Assembly: GCF_036038375.1 (NCBI RefSeq)
Contig: NZ_CP107935.1
Span: forward strand, 6,138,001 to 6,202,000
DNA: 64,000 nt
From: Streptomyces sp. NBC_00414
GTDB lineage: Bacteria > Actinomycetota > Actinomycetes > Streptomycetales > Streptomycetaceae
Reading direction: 5' to 3'
Numbering within the stretch: position 1 is the first letter of the stretch; the number at the start of each line of letters is the position of its first letter. The translations under genes and the position numbers were made by a program. This document shows positions 23,598 to 31,198 of the stretch, piece after piece. The notes under the pieces are model-generated. The model was not told where the DNA came from. It saw only the letters and a program-made list of their open reading frames with translations, and made no database searches.

Positions 23598-24686
23598 GTG
23601 AGCGGGAGCGTGGGCGTGAGCGGAGAAGACGAACCGGGGGGCGGGGACGCCGCGATACCCGGTGCGGGGGGACGGGCGCGCTGGACGGGCCGGTCACGAC
23701 TGTTCAAGGTGGCGGGAATCGCCCTCGGCTGCGCGCTCGTCGTCTCGCTTGCCGGCGCGGCATGGGCGTACTGGCATCTGAACCACAACATCAAGAGCGT
23801 CGACATCGACAGCGCGCTCGGCGACGACCGGCCGCCCAGGGGCGTGACGACACCGTCCGCCGAGGCGTCCCCGCTGCCCAGCGGCGCGCTCAACATCCTG
23901 GTGCTCGGCTCGGACTCGCGCAGCGGCAAGCGCAACAAGGCGCTCGGCGGCGGCAGCAGCGAGGGTGCCCGCTCCGACACGGCGATGATCGTCCACGTCG
24001 ACGAGGGCCGCTCGGAGGCGACCGTCGTGAGCATTCCGCGCGACACCCTCGTCACGCGCCCCTCCTGCCCGCTGTCCTCGGGCGGTTCGACGGCGGTGGC
24101 GTACAACGCGATGTTCAACAGCGCGTACTCGGTCGGCGGGCCCGTCTGCGCCGTCAAGACGGTCGAGGCCATGACGAACGTCCGCATGGACCACTACATC
24201 GAGATCGACTTCTCCGGCTTCGCCGACCTGGTGGACGCGCTGGGCGGGGTCACGGTGACGACGGACGACGACATCTCCGACGAGGACAGCCACCTCGAAC
24301 TGGAGGCGGGCACCCACCACCTCGACGGCGCGGACGCCCTGGCCCTCGCCCGCACCCGGCACGGCATAGGCGACGGCAGCGACCTCGGCCGCATAGGCCT
24401 CCAGCAGAAACTGGTGAAGGGGCTCCTCGACCAGGTCTCCGCCACCGACCTCCTCACCAGTCCCACCCGCCTCTACAGCGTCGCCGACGCCCTCACCGGC
24501 AGCCTCACCACGGACACGGGCCTGAACTCCCTGACCGAACTGAGGGACCTCGGCCAGAGCCTGAAGTCCCTCTCCTCCTCGGGCACCGAGACCGTGACGA
24601 TGCCGGTGGTCCCCGCCCCCTCCGACCCCAACCGGGTGGTGGCGGACGAGCCGGAGGCGGGGAAGCTGTGGGAGTCGCTGAAGTGA
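23598..24686 (+). CDS. LCP (LytR-CpsA-Psr) family protein
   Basis: A 362-residue type II membrane protein: cytoplasmic N-terminus, one membrane helix at about 37-59, then an extracellular LCP domain (about 100-285) with ILVLGSDSRSG, TAMIVHVDEG, VVSIPRDT and DALALARTRH. LCP enzymes transfer lipid-linked glycopolymers to peptidoglycan. There is no C-terminal LytR_C domain. The start is GTG 23598; TATGTT at 23586-23591 lies 6 bases upstream, suggesting a leaderless mRNA. It is isolated from the other five LCP genes further right. Confidence 0.92.
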   Translation: MSGSVGVSGEDEPGGGDAAIPGAGGRARWTGRSRLFKVAGIALGCALVVSLAGAAWAYWHLNHNIKSVDIDSALGDDRPPRGVTTPSAEASPLPSGALNILVLGSDSRSGKRNKALGGGSSEGARSDTAMIVHVDEGRSEATVVSIPRDTLVTRPSCPLSSGGSTAVAYNAMFNSAYSVGGPVCAVKTVEAMTNVRMDHYIEIDFSGFADLVDALGGVTVTTDDDISDEDSHLELEAGTHHLDGADALALARTRHGIGDGSDLGRIGLQQKLVKGLLDQVSATDLLTSPTRLYSVADALTGSLTTDTGLNSLTELRDLGQSLKSLSSSGTETVTMPVVPAPSDPNRVVADEPEAGKLWESLK

Positions 24687-24767
24687 CGGTGCGCGTGGAG
24701 GTGACCGGCCGCGTGGGCGTGACGGTGCGCGGTCCCTCGCAGAGACTCTGAAGAGATCAGGCGGACG

Positions 24768-24794
24768 TGTCGATCCTGTCGTTCGTCGTTCGAC
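24768..24794 (+). promoter_or_regulatory. Probable ECF42-dependent promoter of the DGPF gene
   Basis: TGTCGA (24768-24773) followed after 17 bases by CGAC (24791-24794) matches the motif I recall for ECF42 sigma factors (TGTCGA in the -35, CGA/TC in the -10). It lies about 60 bases upstream of the DGPF gene, next to which an ECF42-type sigma factor is encoded. Confidence 0.55.
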
Positions 24795-24853
24795 GCACGG
24801 GTGAGAGGCGGGGATCAGCCCCGGCTCCGGTGTCGAGGACTCAAGGAGTCACC

Positions 24854-25210
24854 ATGCCCCGCTACCTGTCGATGATCCGTATCGACGAGCAGAACGCCCC
24901 CGCCGAGGGCCCCAGCGACGCGCTCATGGAGCGGATGGGGGAGCTGATCGAGGAGATGACGAAGGCCGGGGTGCTGCTGGACACCTCCGGGCTGACGCCG
25001 ACCGCGCAGGGGACGCGGGTGCGGTGGGAGGGCGGCGAGCTGTCCGTCACCGACGGGCCGTTCACCGAGGCCAAGGAGGTCGTCGGCGGGTATGCGATGC
25101 TCCAGGCCAAGGACAGGGCGGAGGCGGTCGAGTGGACCAAGCGGTTCCTGCAGATCCACGAGGCGCACTGGACGGTCACCTGTGAGGTACGGGAGATCGT
25201 CGAGGGCTGA
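24854..25210 (+). CDS. YciI-like DGPF-domain protein
   Basis: A 118-residue protein from ATG 24854, chosen for the AAGGAG ribosome binding site upstream. It shows the family pattern: PRYLSMIRIDE at the start, then the eponymous TDGPFTEAKEVVGGYAMLQ and a C-terminal EIHxAHW-like segment (LQIHEAHWTVTCEVREI). DGPF/YciI proteins are small dimeric alpha/beta proteins of unclear, possibly enzymatic, role. They are the characteristic genomic partners and targets of ECF42 sigma factors, which fits the gene 53 bases downstream. Confidence 0.93.
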   Translation: MPRYLSMIRIDEQNAPAEGPSDALMERMGELIEEMTKAGVLLDTSGLTPTAQGTRVRWEGGELSVTDGPFTEAKEVVGGYAMLQAKDRAEAVEWTKRFLQIHEAHWTVTCEVREIVEG

Positions 25211-25262
25211 GCCCCGGTTCTGGCCTTGGCGGTACGGGCCCGGGGGTGTCTGATGGTGTGGC

Positions 25263-26594
25263 GTGACACCAGACACCCCCGCCCAGGACCCTGACGTCCC
25301 CGCCCAGGCAACCGGCATCCCCGCCCAGGACCCTGACCGTGCCATCGAGACCGTCTTCCGCATGGAGTCGCCCCGCATCATCGCCGGGGTCGCGCGCATC
25401 GTGCGGGACGTCGGGATCGCGGAGGAGCTGGCGCAGGACGCGCTGGTCGCGGCGCTGGAACAGTGGCCCAGGGACGGAGTGCCGGGCAATCCAGGCGCCT
25501 GGCTCATGGCCACCGCCAAGCACCGGGCCATCGACCTCGTACGACGGCGTGAGCGGTACGCGCGCAAGCTGGCGGAGATGGGGCGCGACCTGGAGACGTC
25601 CGGGCCGCACGGGAGCGGTCACGTGGACGAACCCGTCGACCCGGACGACATCGACGACGACCTGTTGCGGCTGGTCTTCACGGCCTGCCATCCCGTGCTG
25701 TCCGCCGAGGCCCGTATCGCGCTCACCCTGCGGCTGCTCGGCGGGCTCACCACCGTCGAGATCGCCCGCGCCTACCTCACCCCGGAGAAGACCCTCGCCC
25801 AGCGCATCGTGCGCGCAAAACGGACCCTCGCCGCGAAGGGCGTCCCCTTCGAGGTGCCGTACGGGCCCGAGCGCGAGGCCCGGCTCGGCTCCGTACTGGA
25901 GGTCATCTACCTGATCTTCAACGAGGGGTACGCGGCGACGGCCGGCGACGACTGGCTGCGGCCCGCGCTCTGTGAGGACGCGCTCCGGCTGGCTCGCGTA
26001 CTGGCCGAGTTGATGCCCAAGGAGCCCGAAGTGCACGGGCTGGCCGCGCTGTTGGAGCTTCAGGCGTCGCGGTCGGCCGCCCGGACCGGGCCCTCGGGGG
26101 AGCCCGTTCTGCTCAGGGACCAGAGCCGGGCCCGGTGGAACCGGGTTCTCATCCGGCGGGGGTTCGCCGCGCTGGGCCGGGCGGAGGCGGTGTCCGCGGG
26201 GGGTGGGCCCGGGCCGTACGTCCTCCAGGCCGCCATCGCCGCGTGTCACGCTCACGCACTCACGTACGCGGAGACCGACTGGGGGCGGATCGCCACCCTG
26301 TACGGGATGCTCGCGGTGCGGGCGCCTTCGCCGGTCGTGGAGCTCAACCGGGCCGTCGCCGTGTCGATGGCCGAGGGGCCCGAGGCCGGGCTGGCCATCG
26401 TGGACGCGCTCGTGGGTGAACCCGCGTTGCGCGACTATCACTTGCTGCCGAGTGTTCGGGGGGACCTGTTGGCGCGGGTCGGCCGGACGGAGGAGGCGGC
26501 GGGCGAGTTCGCGCGGGCGGCCTCGCTCGCGCGCAATCAGCGGGAAAGGGAACTGCTGCTGACGCGAGCCGAGGAGTGCGGCCGACTCCGCTGA
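25263..26594 (+). CDS. ECF42-type RNA polymerase sigma factor with C-terminal extension
   Basis: A 443-residue ECF sigma factor, much longer than the usual 180-200. Sigma region 2 is about 28-100 (VARIVRDVGIAEELAQDALV, then AWLMATAKHRAIDLVRRRER). Region 4 is about 137-190 (LTLRLLGGLTTVEIARAYL). The remaining 250 residues contain IFNEGYAA and AACHAHA..T.W..I..LY and form the SnoaL-free, TPR-like extension (DUF6596) of group ECF42. No anti-sigma gene is adjacent; in this group the extension is thought to regulate activity. The N-terminus has a short PAQDPD repeat. Start is GTG 25263. Confidence 0.92.
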   Translation: MTPDTPAQDPDVPAQATGIPAQDPDRAIETVFRMESPRIIAGVARIVRDVGIAEELAQDALVAALEQWPRDGVPGNPGAWLMATAKHRAIDLVRRRERYARKLAEMGRDLETSGPHGSGHVDEPVDPDDIDDDLLRLVFTACHPVLSAEARIALTLRLLGGLTTVEIARAYLTPEKTLAQRIVRAKRTLAAKGVPFEVPYGPEREARLGSVLEVIYLIFNEGYAATAGDDWLRPALCEDALRLARVLAELMPKEPEVHGLAALLELQASRSAARTGPSGEPVLLRDQSRARWNRVLIRRGFAALGRAEAVSAGGGPGPYVLQAAIAACHAHALTYAETDWGRIATLYGMLAVRAPSPVVELNRAVAVSMAEGPEAGLAIVDALVGEPALRDYHLLPSVRGDLLARVGRTEEAAGEFARAASLARNQRERELLLTRAEECGRLR

Positions 26595-26603
26595 GGGTCC
26601 CTC

Positions 26604-26653
26604 TCAGGGGCGCGGGGAACTGCGCGATCTTTTAGGGGCGCGGGGAACTGCGC
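26604..26653. repeat. Two inverted-orientation copies of the GTTCCCCGCGCCCC repeat
   Basis: Copies beginning near 26604 and 26633 read AGGGGCGCGGGGAACTGCGC, the complement of the units at 6723. They follow the sigma factor stop codon within 25 bases. Confidence 0.85.
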
Positions 26654-26812
26654 ACCCTCAGCCAAGGCGCACCCGCACCCACAAAGCGGCCTTCTCCTCG
26701 GGGACGCGGGAACACCGGCGCGTCGCCCGAACGGCTCTTCCGCCGTGAAGGTGGCCCGGGCCCGTGGCACGGTGGAGCCACCTGTTGGTACCACCGGACC
26801 CCGGAGCCTCGT

Positions 26813-27952
26813 ATGGCTGATCTGCAGGACGAACTGCACACCACCGCAGAGGTCGGGGAACTGGACCTGGACCATCCCGGGCGACTGGGCGGGTTCGAGC
26901 CGCACACCGCCGAGGCCGTGGCCGGGGCCGTCACCGAGGCCGGCGCCGACCCCCTGGCCCGTGCCCACACCCTCCTCGCCGCCCACCCCGTCGCGGACGG
27001 CTACAGCGGTCTGCCCTGGGCCCTGCGGCACCTCTCCTGGTTCGACCTCGAACTCGGCGAGAGCGCCGTCGACACGGATGTGCCCCGGCTGCGCGAAGGA
27101 CACGTGGGAGCGCTGTTCTGGTCGCTGCACCTGCCCGGCGGCCTCGTGGGTGAACGGGCCGTGGGCGCGACGCTGGAGCAGCTCGATCTCGTGAAGACCG
27201 TGGTCGCGGCCCATCCGGAGGGCCTGCGGATGGCGGAGAGCGCGGCCCAGGCCACCGACGCCAGGAACTGCGGCCGGGTCGCCGTGCTGCTCGGCCCGGC
27301 GGGCGCCGCCGCGCTGGACGACTCGCTCGGCATCCTGCGCGCGCTGCACGCCCTCGGCCTGCGCGTCCTGACTCTCTCCGGCGCGTCCTGGGCGGGCGAG
27401 AACGGACTGACCCGGTTCGGCGAGGAGGTCGTCCGCGAGATGAACCGCCTCGGCGTGCTCCCCGATCTCTCCGGAGCCTCGGACGCGACCGTCCGCCGCG
27501 CCCTCACCATCTCCAAGGCCCCGGTGATGTGCACCCGCTCCGCCGCCCGCGCCCTGCGCCCGCACCCGGCGAACCTCCCCGACGACGTGCTCGTCGAACT
27601 CGGCGTCACCAAGGGCCTGTGCCTGGTCCCGCTGACCGCCGAGCAGACGGGCCCCACGGTCCGGGACGTCGCCGACCACCTCGACCACGTACGGGAGCTG
27701 GCCGGACCCGAGTGCGTCGGCCTCTCGGGGACGTACGACTCCGGGGCCGCGCACCCGCAGGACCTGTCCGACGCCTCGGGCTATCCGCGGCTGATCGCCG
27801 AGCTCCTCGGCCGCGGCTGGTCCGAGACCGACCTGGCCCTGCTCACCTGGGGCAACGTCCAACGCGTCCTGCGCAGCGCGGACTTCACCTCCCGCGCCGC
27901 CCGGCAGCGCCGCGAGCCGTCCATGGCGAAGATCGCCGAACTCGACGGCTAG
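26813..27952 (+). CDS. Membrane dipeptidase (peptidase M19) homologue lacking metal ligands
   Basis: A 379-residue protein that aligns by eye along its whole length with the M19 renal/microsomal dipeptidase family: DGxxxLPWAL near 62, DDSLGILRALHALGLRVLTL near 169, GLTRFGEEVVREMNRLGVLPDLS at 198-220, SAARALRPHPAN near 243. However, every zinc-binding position is altered: the DGHND motif reads DGYSG (62-66), the Glu of GxEGGH is Ala163, the His of DLSH is Gly221, the His of SHSSAR is Arg242, and the Asp of GSDFDG is Thr307. The fold is probably intact but dipeptidase activity is not expected. An active paralogue may lie elsewhere. It converges on a VOC gene. Confidence 0.85.
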   Translation: MADLQDELHTTAEVGELDLDHPGRLGGFEPHTAEAVAGAVTEAGADPLARAHTLLAAHPVADGYSGLPWALRHLSWFDLELGESAVDTDVPRLREGHVGALFWSLHLPGGLVGERAVGATLEQLDLVKTVVAAHPEGLRMAESAAQATDARNCGRVAVLLGPAGAAALDDSLGILRALHALGLRVLTLSGASWAGENGLTRFGEEVVREMNRLGVLPDLSGASDATVRRALTISKAPVMCTRSAARALRPHPANLPDDVLVELGVTKGLCLVPLTAEQTGPTVRDVADHLDHVRELAGPECVGLSGTYDSGAAHPQDLSDASGYPRLIAELLGRGWSETDLALLTWGNVQRVLRSADFTSRAARQRREPSMAKIAELDG

Positions 27953-27976
27953 CCCGGGCTCGGCAGGCCCAGTGGC

Positions 27977-28339
27977 TCAGCAGGCGCAGAGGCAGAACGG
28001 GTGGCCGGCCGGGTCCGCGTAGGTCCGCCAGGTGCGCGTGCGGTCCGCCGCGTCGAGCACCTTCGCGCCCAGCGCCAGGACCTCCTTCTCCGCCGCGTCC
28101 AGGTCCTCGACCGTCAGGTCCAGATGGAACTGCTGCGAGAACTCCGGCGAGGGCCACTTCGGCGGTACGTGCCCGGGGGCGGCCTGGAACGCCAGGGTCC
28201 CGCCGCCCTCCGGCAGCCGCAGATCGATCCAGTCGCCGTTGTCCTCGGTCGTGCCGCCGAGGATCCCGGCGTAGAACGCGGCGAGCACGTGCGGGTCGGG
28301 GCAGTCCAGGACGACGGATCCCAGCTTGGCGAGAGCCAT
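27977..28339 (-). CDS. VOC (glyoxalase/bleomycin resistance) family protein
   Basis: A 120-residue protein with the paired beta-alpha-beta-beta-beta modules of the vicinal oxygen chelate fold: LGSVVLDCPDPHVLAAFYAGILG, then FHLDLTVEDLDAAEKEVLALGAKVL and ADPAGHPFCLC. Substrate is unknown; members act as glyoxalases, dioxygenases or ligand-binding resistance proteins. It sits 36 bases downstream of the UDP-glucose dehydrogenase gene in the same direction, with a GGAGAAG ribosome binding site. Confidence 0.9.
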   Translation of the reverse strand: MALAKLGSVVLDCPDPHVLAAFYAGILGGTTEDNGDWIDLRLPEGGGTLAFQAAPGHVPPKWPSPEFSQQFHLDLTVEDLDAAEKEVLALGAKVLDAADRTRTWRTYADPAGHPFCLCAC

Positions 28340-28375
28340 GGTCTTCTCCTCGGATCGCTGTGGGGGGCGTGCGGC

Positions 28376-29719
28376 TCAGGCCGTCGGGCGGCCCATCGCC
28401 CGGTACGTCCAGCCCGCGGCCCGCCACACGGCCGGGTCGAGCGCGTTGCGGCCGTCCAGCACCACCCGGTCGGTGGCGACCTCGCCGAGCGCGGCCGGGT
28501 CCAGCTCGCGGAACTCGCGCCACTCGGTGAGGTGCAGGACGGCGTGCGCCCCGCGGACGGCGTCCACGGCCGTCTCCGCGTAACCGAGGGTCGGGAAGAG
28601 GCGGCGCGCGTTGTCCATGCCCTTGGGGTCGTAGACCGTGACCTGGCCGCCCTGGAGGTGGATCTGGCCCGCGACGTTCAGCGCCGGGGAGTCCCGGACG
28701 TCGTCCGAGTCCGGCTTGAAGGTCGCGCCGAGCACCGCGATCCGCTTGCCGAGGAACGAGCTGCCGCCGAGCGCCTCCCGCGTCATCTCCACCATCTGGC
28801 CGCGGCGCCGCATGTTGATGGAGTCGATCTCGCGCAGGAAGGTGAGCGCCTGGTCGGCGCCCAGCTCGCCCGCGCGGGCCATGAACGCGCGGATGTCCTT
28901 GGGCAGGCAGCCGCCGCCGAAGCCGATGCCCGCGCGCAGGAACTTCTTCCCGATGCGGTCGTCGTGCCCGATCGCCTCGGCGAGCTTCACGACGTCGCCG
29001 CCGCCGGCCTCGCAGACCTCGGCCATCGCGTTGATGAACGAGATCTTGGTGGCGAGGAAGGAGTTCGCGGCGGTCTTCACCAGCTCGGCGGTCGGGAAGT
29101 CGGTCACCACGAAGGGAGTGCCCTCGGACAACGGCGTCGCGTACACCTCGCGCAGCAGCTTCTCGGCGCGCTCGCTGCGGATGCCGGCGACGATCCGGTC
29201 GGGGTGCAGGGTGTCCTGGACGGCGAAGCCCTCGCGCAGGAACTCCGGGTTCCAGGCCAGCTCGACCTCGTCGCCCGCGGGGGACAGCTCGGTGAGCGTG
29301 CGGGCCAGCCGGTCCGCCGACCCGACGGGCACGGTGGACTTGCCGACGACCAGGGCGGGCCCGGTGAGGTGCGGGGCGAGCGAGGCGAATGCGGCGTCGA
29401 CGTACGACATGTCGCAGGCGTACTCGCCGTGCTTCTGCGGGGTGTTCACACAGACGAAGTGGACGTCGCCGAACTCCGCGACCTCGGCGATGTCCATCGT
29501 GAACCGCAGCCGCCCGCTGGACCCCTCGATGCCGGCCACGTGCTTGCGCAGCAGCTCCTCAAGACCGGGCTCGTACATCGGGACCTCGCCCCGCTGGAGC
29601 ATCTCGATCTTCTCGGGCACCACGTCCAGGCCCAGCACCTCGAAACCGAGCTCGGCCATCGCGGCGGCGTGCGTCGCGCCGAGATAGCCGGTGCCGATCA
29701 CGGTGATCTTGAGGGCCAT
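28376..29719 (-). CDS. UDP-glucose 6-dehydrogenase
   Basis: Oxidises UDP-glucose to UDP-glucuronate with two NAD+, providing acidic sugars for extracellular polymers. The 447-residue product has the N-terminal NAD site VIGTGYLGATHAAAMAELG, FVCVNTP and KSTVPVGSA, the NPEFLREG motif (157-164), and the catalytic Cys271 in GFGGGCLPKD; the C-terminal domain has GATFKPDSDDVRDSPA. A GDP-mannose dehydrogenase role is less likely given the motif set. Its location next to LCP and glycosyltransferase genes fits a wall glycopolymer pathway. Ribosome binding site CCAGGAG? is weakly visible upstream. Confidence 0.93.
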   Translation of the reverse strand: MALKITVIGTGYLGATHAAAMAELGFEVLGLDVVPEKIEMLQRGEVPMYEPGLEELLRKHVAGIEGSSGRLRFTMDIAEVAEFGDVHFVCVNTPQKHGEYACDMSYVDAAFASLAPHLTGPALVVGKSTVPVGSADRLARTLTELSPAGDEVELAWNPEFLREGFAVQDTLHPDRIVAGIRSERAEKLLREVYATPLSEGTPFVVTDFPTAELVKTAANSFLATKISFINAMAEVCEAGGGDVVKLAEAIGHDDRIGKKFLRAGIGFGGGCLPKDIRAFMARAGELGADQALTFLREIDSINMRRRGQMVEMTREALGGSSFLGKRIAVLGATFKPDSDDVRDSPALNVAGQIHLQGGQVTVYDPKGMDNARRLFPTLGYAETAVDAVRGAHAVLHLTEWREFRELDPAALGEVATDRVVLDGRNALDPAVWRAAGWTYRAMGRPTA

Positions 29720-29900
29720 GGATGCTCCAGGAGGTAGCCGTCAGGTGTGCGGCGCACCCGCACAGCGCGTGCGCCGACCGAGCATAGTCGGGGCTTGTTC
29801 GAACGCCTCACCGGGCAGGATCCCCCTCCCGTCACCGCCTGTCGCCAAACTCACGTATCACTGGCATGTCCGGCCCCCTAAAATTTGGTCTGCGCAACGA

Positions 29901-29918
29901 GTTACTTAACGGTAGTTA
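29901..29918. promoter_or_regulatory. Alternating GTTA/TAAC half-sites before the acyl-CoA dehydrogenase gene
   Basis: The sequence GTTACTTAACGGTAGTTA carries the half-site in alternating orientation three times (GTTA, TAAC, GTTA), including the inverted repeat TAAC-GGTA-GTTA at 29907-29918. It lies about 40 bases upstream of the acyl-CoA dehydrogenase start, in an unusually AT-rich stretch. It is a plausible operator for a TetR-type regulator, not identified. Confidence 0.35.
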
Positions 29919-29955
29919 GCGTCAGCGTCACTGCATCTTTGGAGCGTGAGACACC

Positions 29956-31113
29956 TTGGCCGGATCGGCTGATTTCGACTTGTACCGCCTGTCCGAGGAG
30001 CACGACATGCTCCGGGACGCGATCCGCTCCCTGGCCGAGGCGAAGATCGCGCCGCACGCCGCGGCGGTGGACGAGGAGGCCCGCTTCCCCCGTGAGGCCC
30101 TGGACGCCCTGGTCGCCGCCGACCTGCACGCCGTGCACGTACCGGAGTCGTACGGCGGCACCGGCGCGGACGCGCTCGCCACGGTCATCGTGATCGAGGA
30201 GGTGGCGCGGGTCTGCGCGTCCTCGTCCCTGATCCCCGCGGTGAACAAGCTCGGCTCGCTGCCCGTCATCCTCTCGGGCTCCGAGGACCTGAAGAAGAAG
30301 TACATGACGCCGCTCGCCAAGGGCGACGCGATGTTCTCGTACGCCCTCTCCGAGCCGGACGCGGGCTCGGACGCGGCCGGTATGAAGACGAGGGCGGTCC
30401 GGGACGGCGACTTCTACGTCCTGAACGGCGTGAAGCGCTGGATCACCAACGCCGGCGAGTCCGAGTACTACACGGTGATGGCCGTGACCGACCCCACCAA
30501 GCGCTCGAAGGGCATCTCGGCCTTCGTCGTCGAGAAGTCCGACGAGGGTGTCTCCTTCGGTGCCCCGGAGCGCAAGCTCGGCATCAAGGGCAGCCCGACC
30601 CGCGAGGTGTACCTCGACAACGTTCGCATCCCGGCCGACCGCATGATCGGCGAGGAGGGCACGGGCTTCGCCACCGCGATGAAGACCCTAGACCACACCC
30701 GCATCACGATCGCCGCGCAGGCGCTCGGCATCGCCCAGGGCGCCCTCGACTACGCCAAGGGTTACGTCCAGGAGCGCAAGCAGTTCGGCAAGCCGATCGG
30801 CGACTTCCAGGGCATCCAGTTCATGCTCGCCGACATGGCCATGAAGATCGAGGCCGCCCGCCAGCTCACGTACGCGGCGGCGGCGAAGTCCGAGCGCGGT
30901 GACAAGGACCTCACCTTCCAGGGCGCGGCGGCCAAGTGCTTCGCCTCCGACGTCGCCATGGAGGTCACCACGGACGCCGTCCAGCTCCTCGGCGGCTACG
31001 GCTACACCCGTGACTACCCGGTCGAGCGCATGATGCGCGACGCCAAGATCACGCAGATCTACGAGGGCACGAACCAGGTCCAGCGGATCGTGATGGCCCG
31101 CAACCTCCCGTAG
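29956..31113 (+). CDS. Acyl-CoA dehydrogenase
   Basis: FAD enzyme introducing the 2,3-double bond of acyl-CoA in fatty acid or branched-chain amino acid catabolism. The 385-residue product has the signature FSYALSEPDAGSDAAGM, WITNAGE, and the C-terminal active-site region QIYEGTNQVQRIVMARNL, where the Glu of YEGT is the usual catalytic base. Start assigned to TTG 29956 (MAGSADFDLYRL), since no in-frame ATG or GTG with a ribosome binding site lies nearer. Substrate chain length cannot be read from sequence. It ends at a strong convergent terminator. Confidence 0.93.
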   Translation: MAGSADFDLYRLSEEHDMLRDAIRSLAEAKIAPHAAAVDEEARFPREALDALVAADLHAVHVPESYGGTGADALATVIVIEEVARVCASSSLIPAVNKLGSLPVILSGSEDLKKKYMTPLAKGDAMFSYALSEPDAGSDAAGMKTRAVRDGDFYVLNGVKRWITNAGESEYYTVMAVTDPTKRSKGISAFVVEKSDEGVSFGAPERKLGIKGSPTREVYLDNVRIPADRMIGEEGTGFATAMKTLDHTRITIAAQALGIAQGALDYAKGYVQERKQFGKPIGDFQGIQFMLADMAMKIEAARQLTYAAAAKSERGDKDLTFQGAAAKCFASDVAMEVTTDAVQLLGGYGYTRDYPVERMMRDAKITQIYEGTNQVQRIVMARNLP

Positions 31114-31133
31114 GTCCCGCGGCGCCCCCGAAA

Positions 31134-31178
31134 CGGGCGAGGGCCCGGCAGCCACCTGGCTGCCGGGGCCCTCGCCCG
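31134..31178. terminator. Bidirectional terminator hairpin
   Basis: An almost perfect inverted repeat: arms at 31134-31154 and 31157-31178 pair over 21 base pairs, with one bulged G and a very short loop. It lies between the convergent acyl-CoA dehydrogenase and LCP genes. There is no U-tract, as is common in Streptomyces terminators. Confidence 0.85.
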
Positions 31179-31198
31179 TACTGCGTGTGCCGCGCGGC

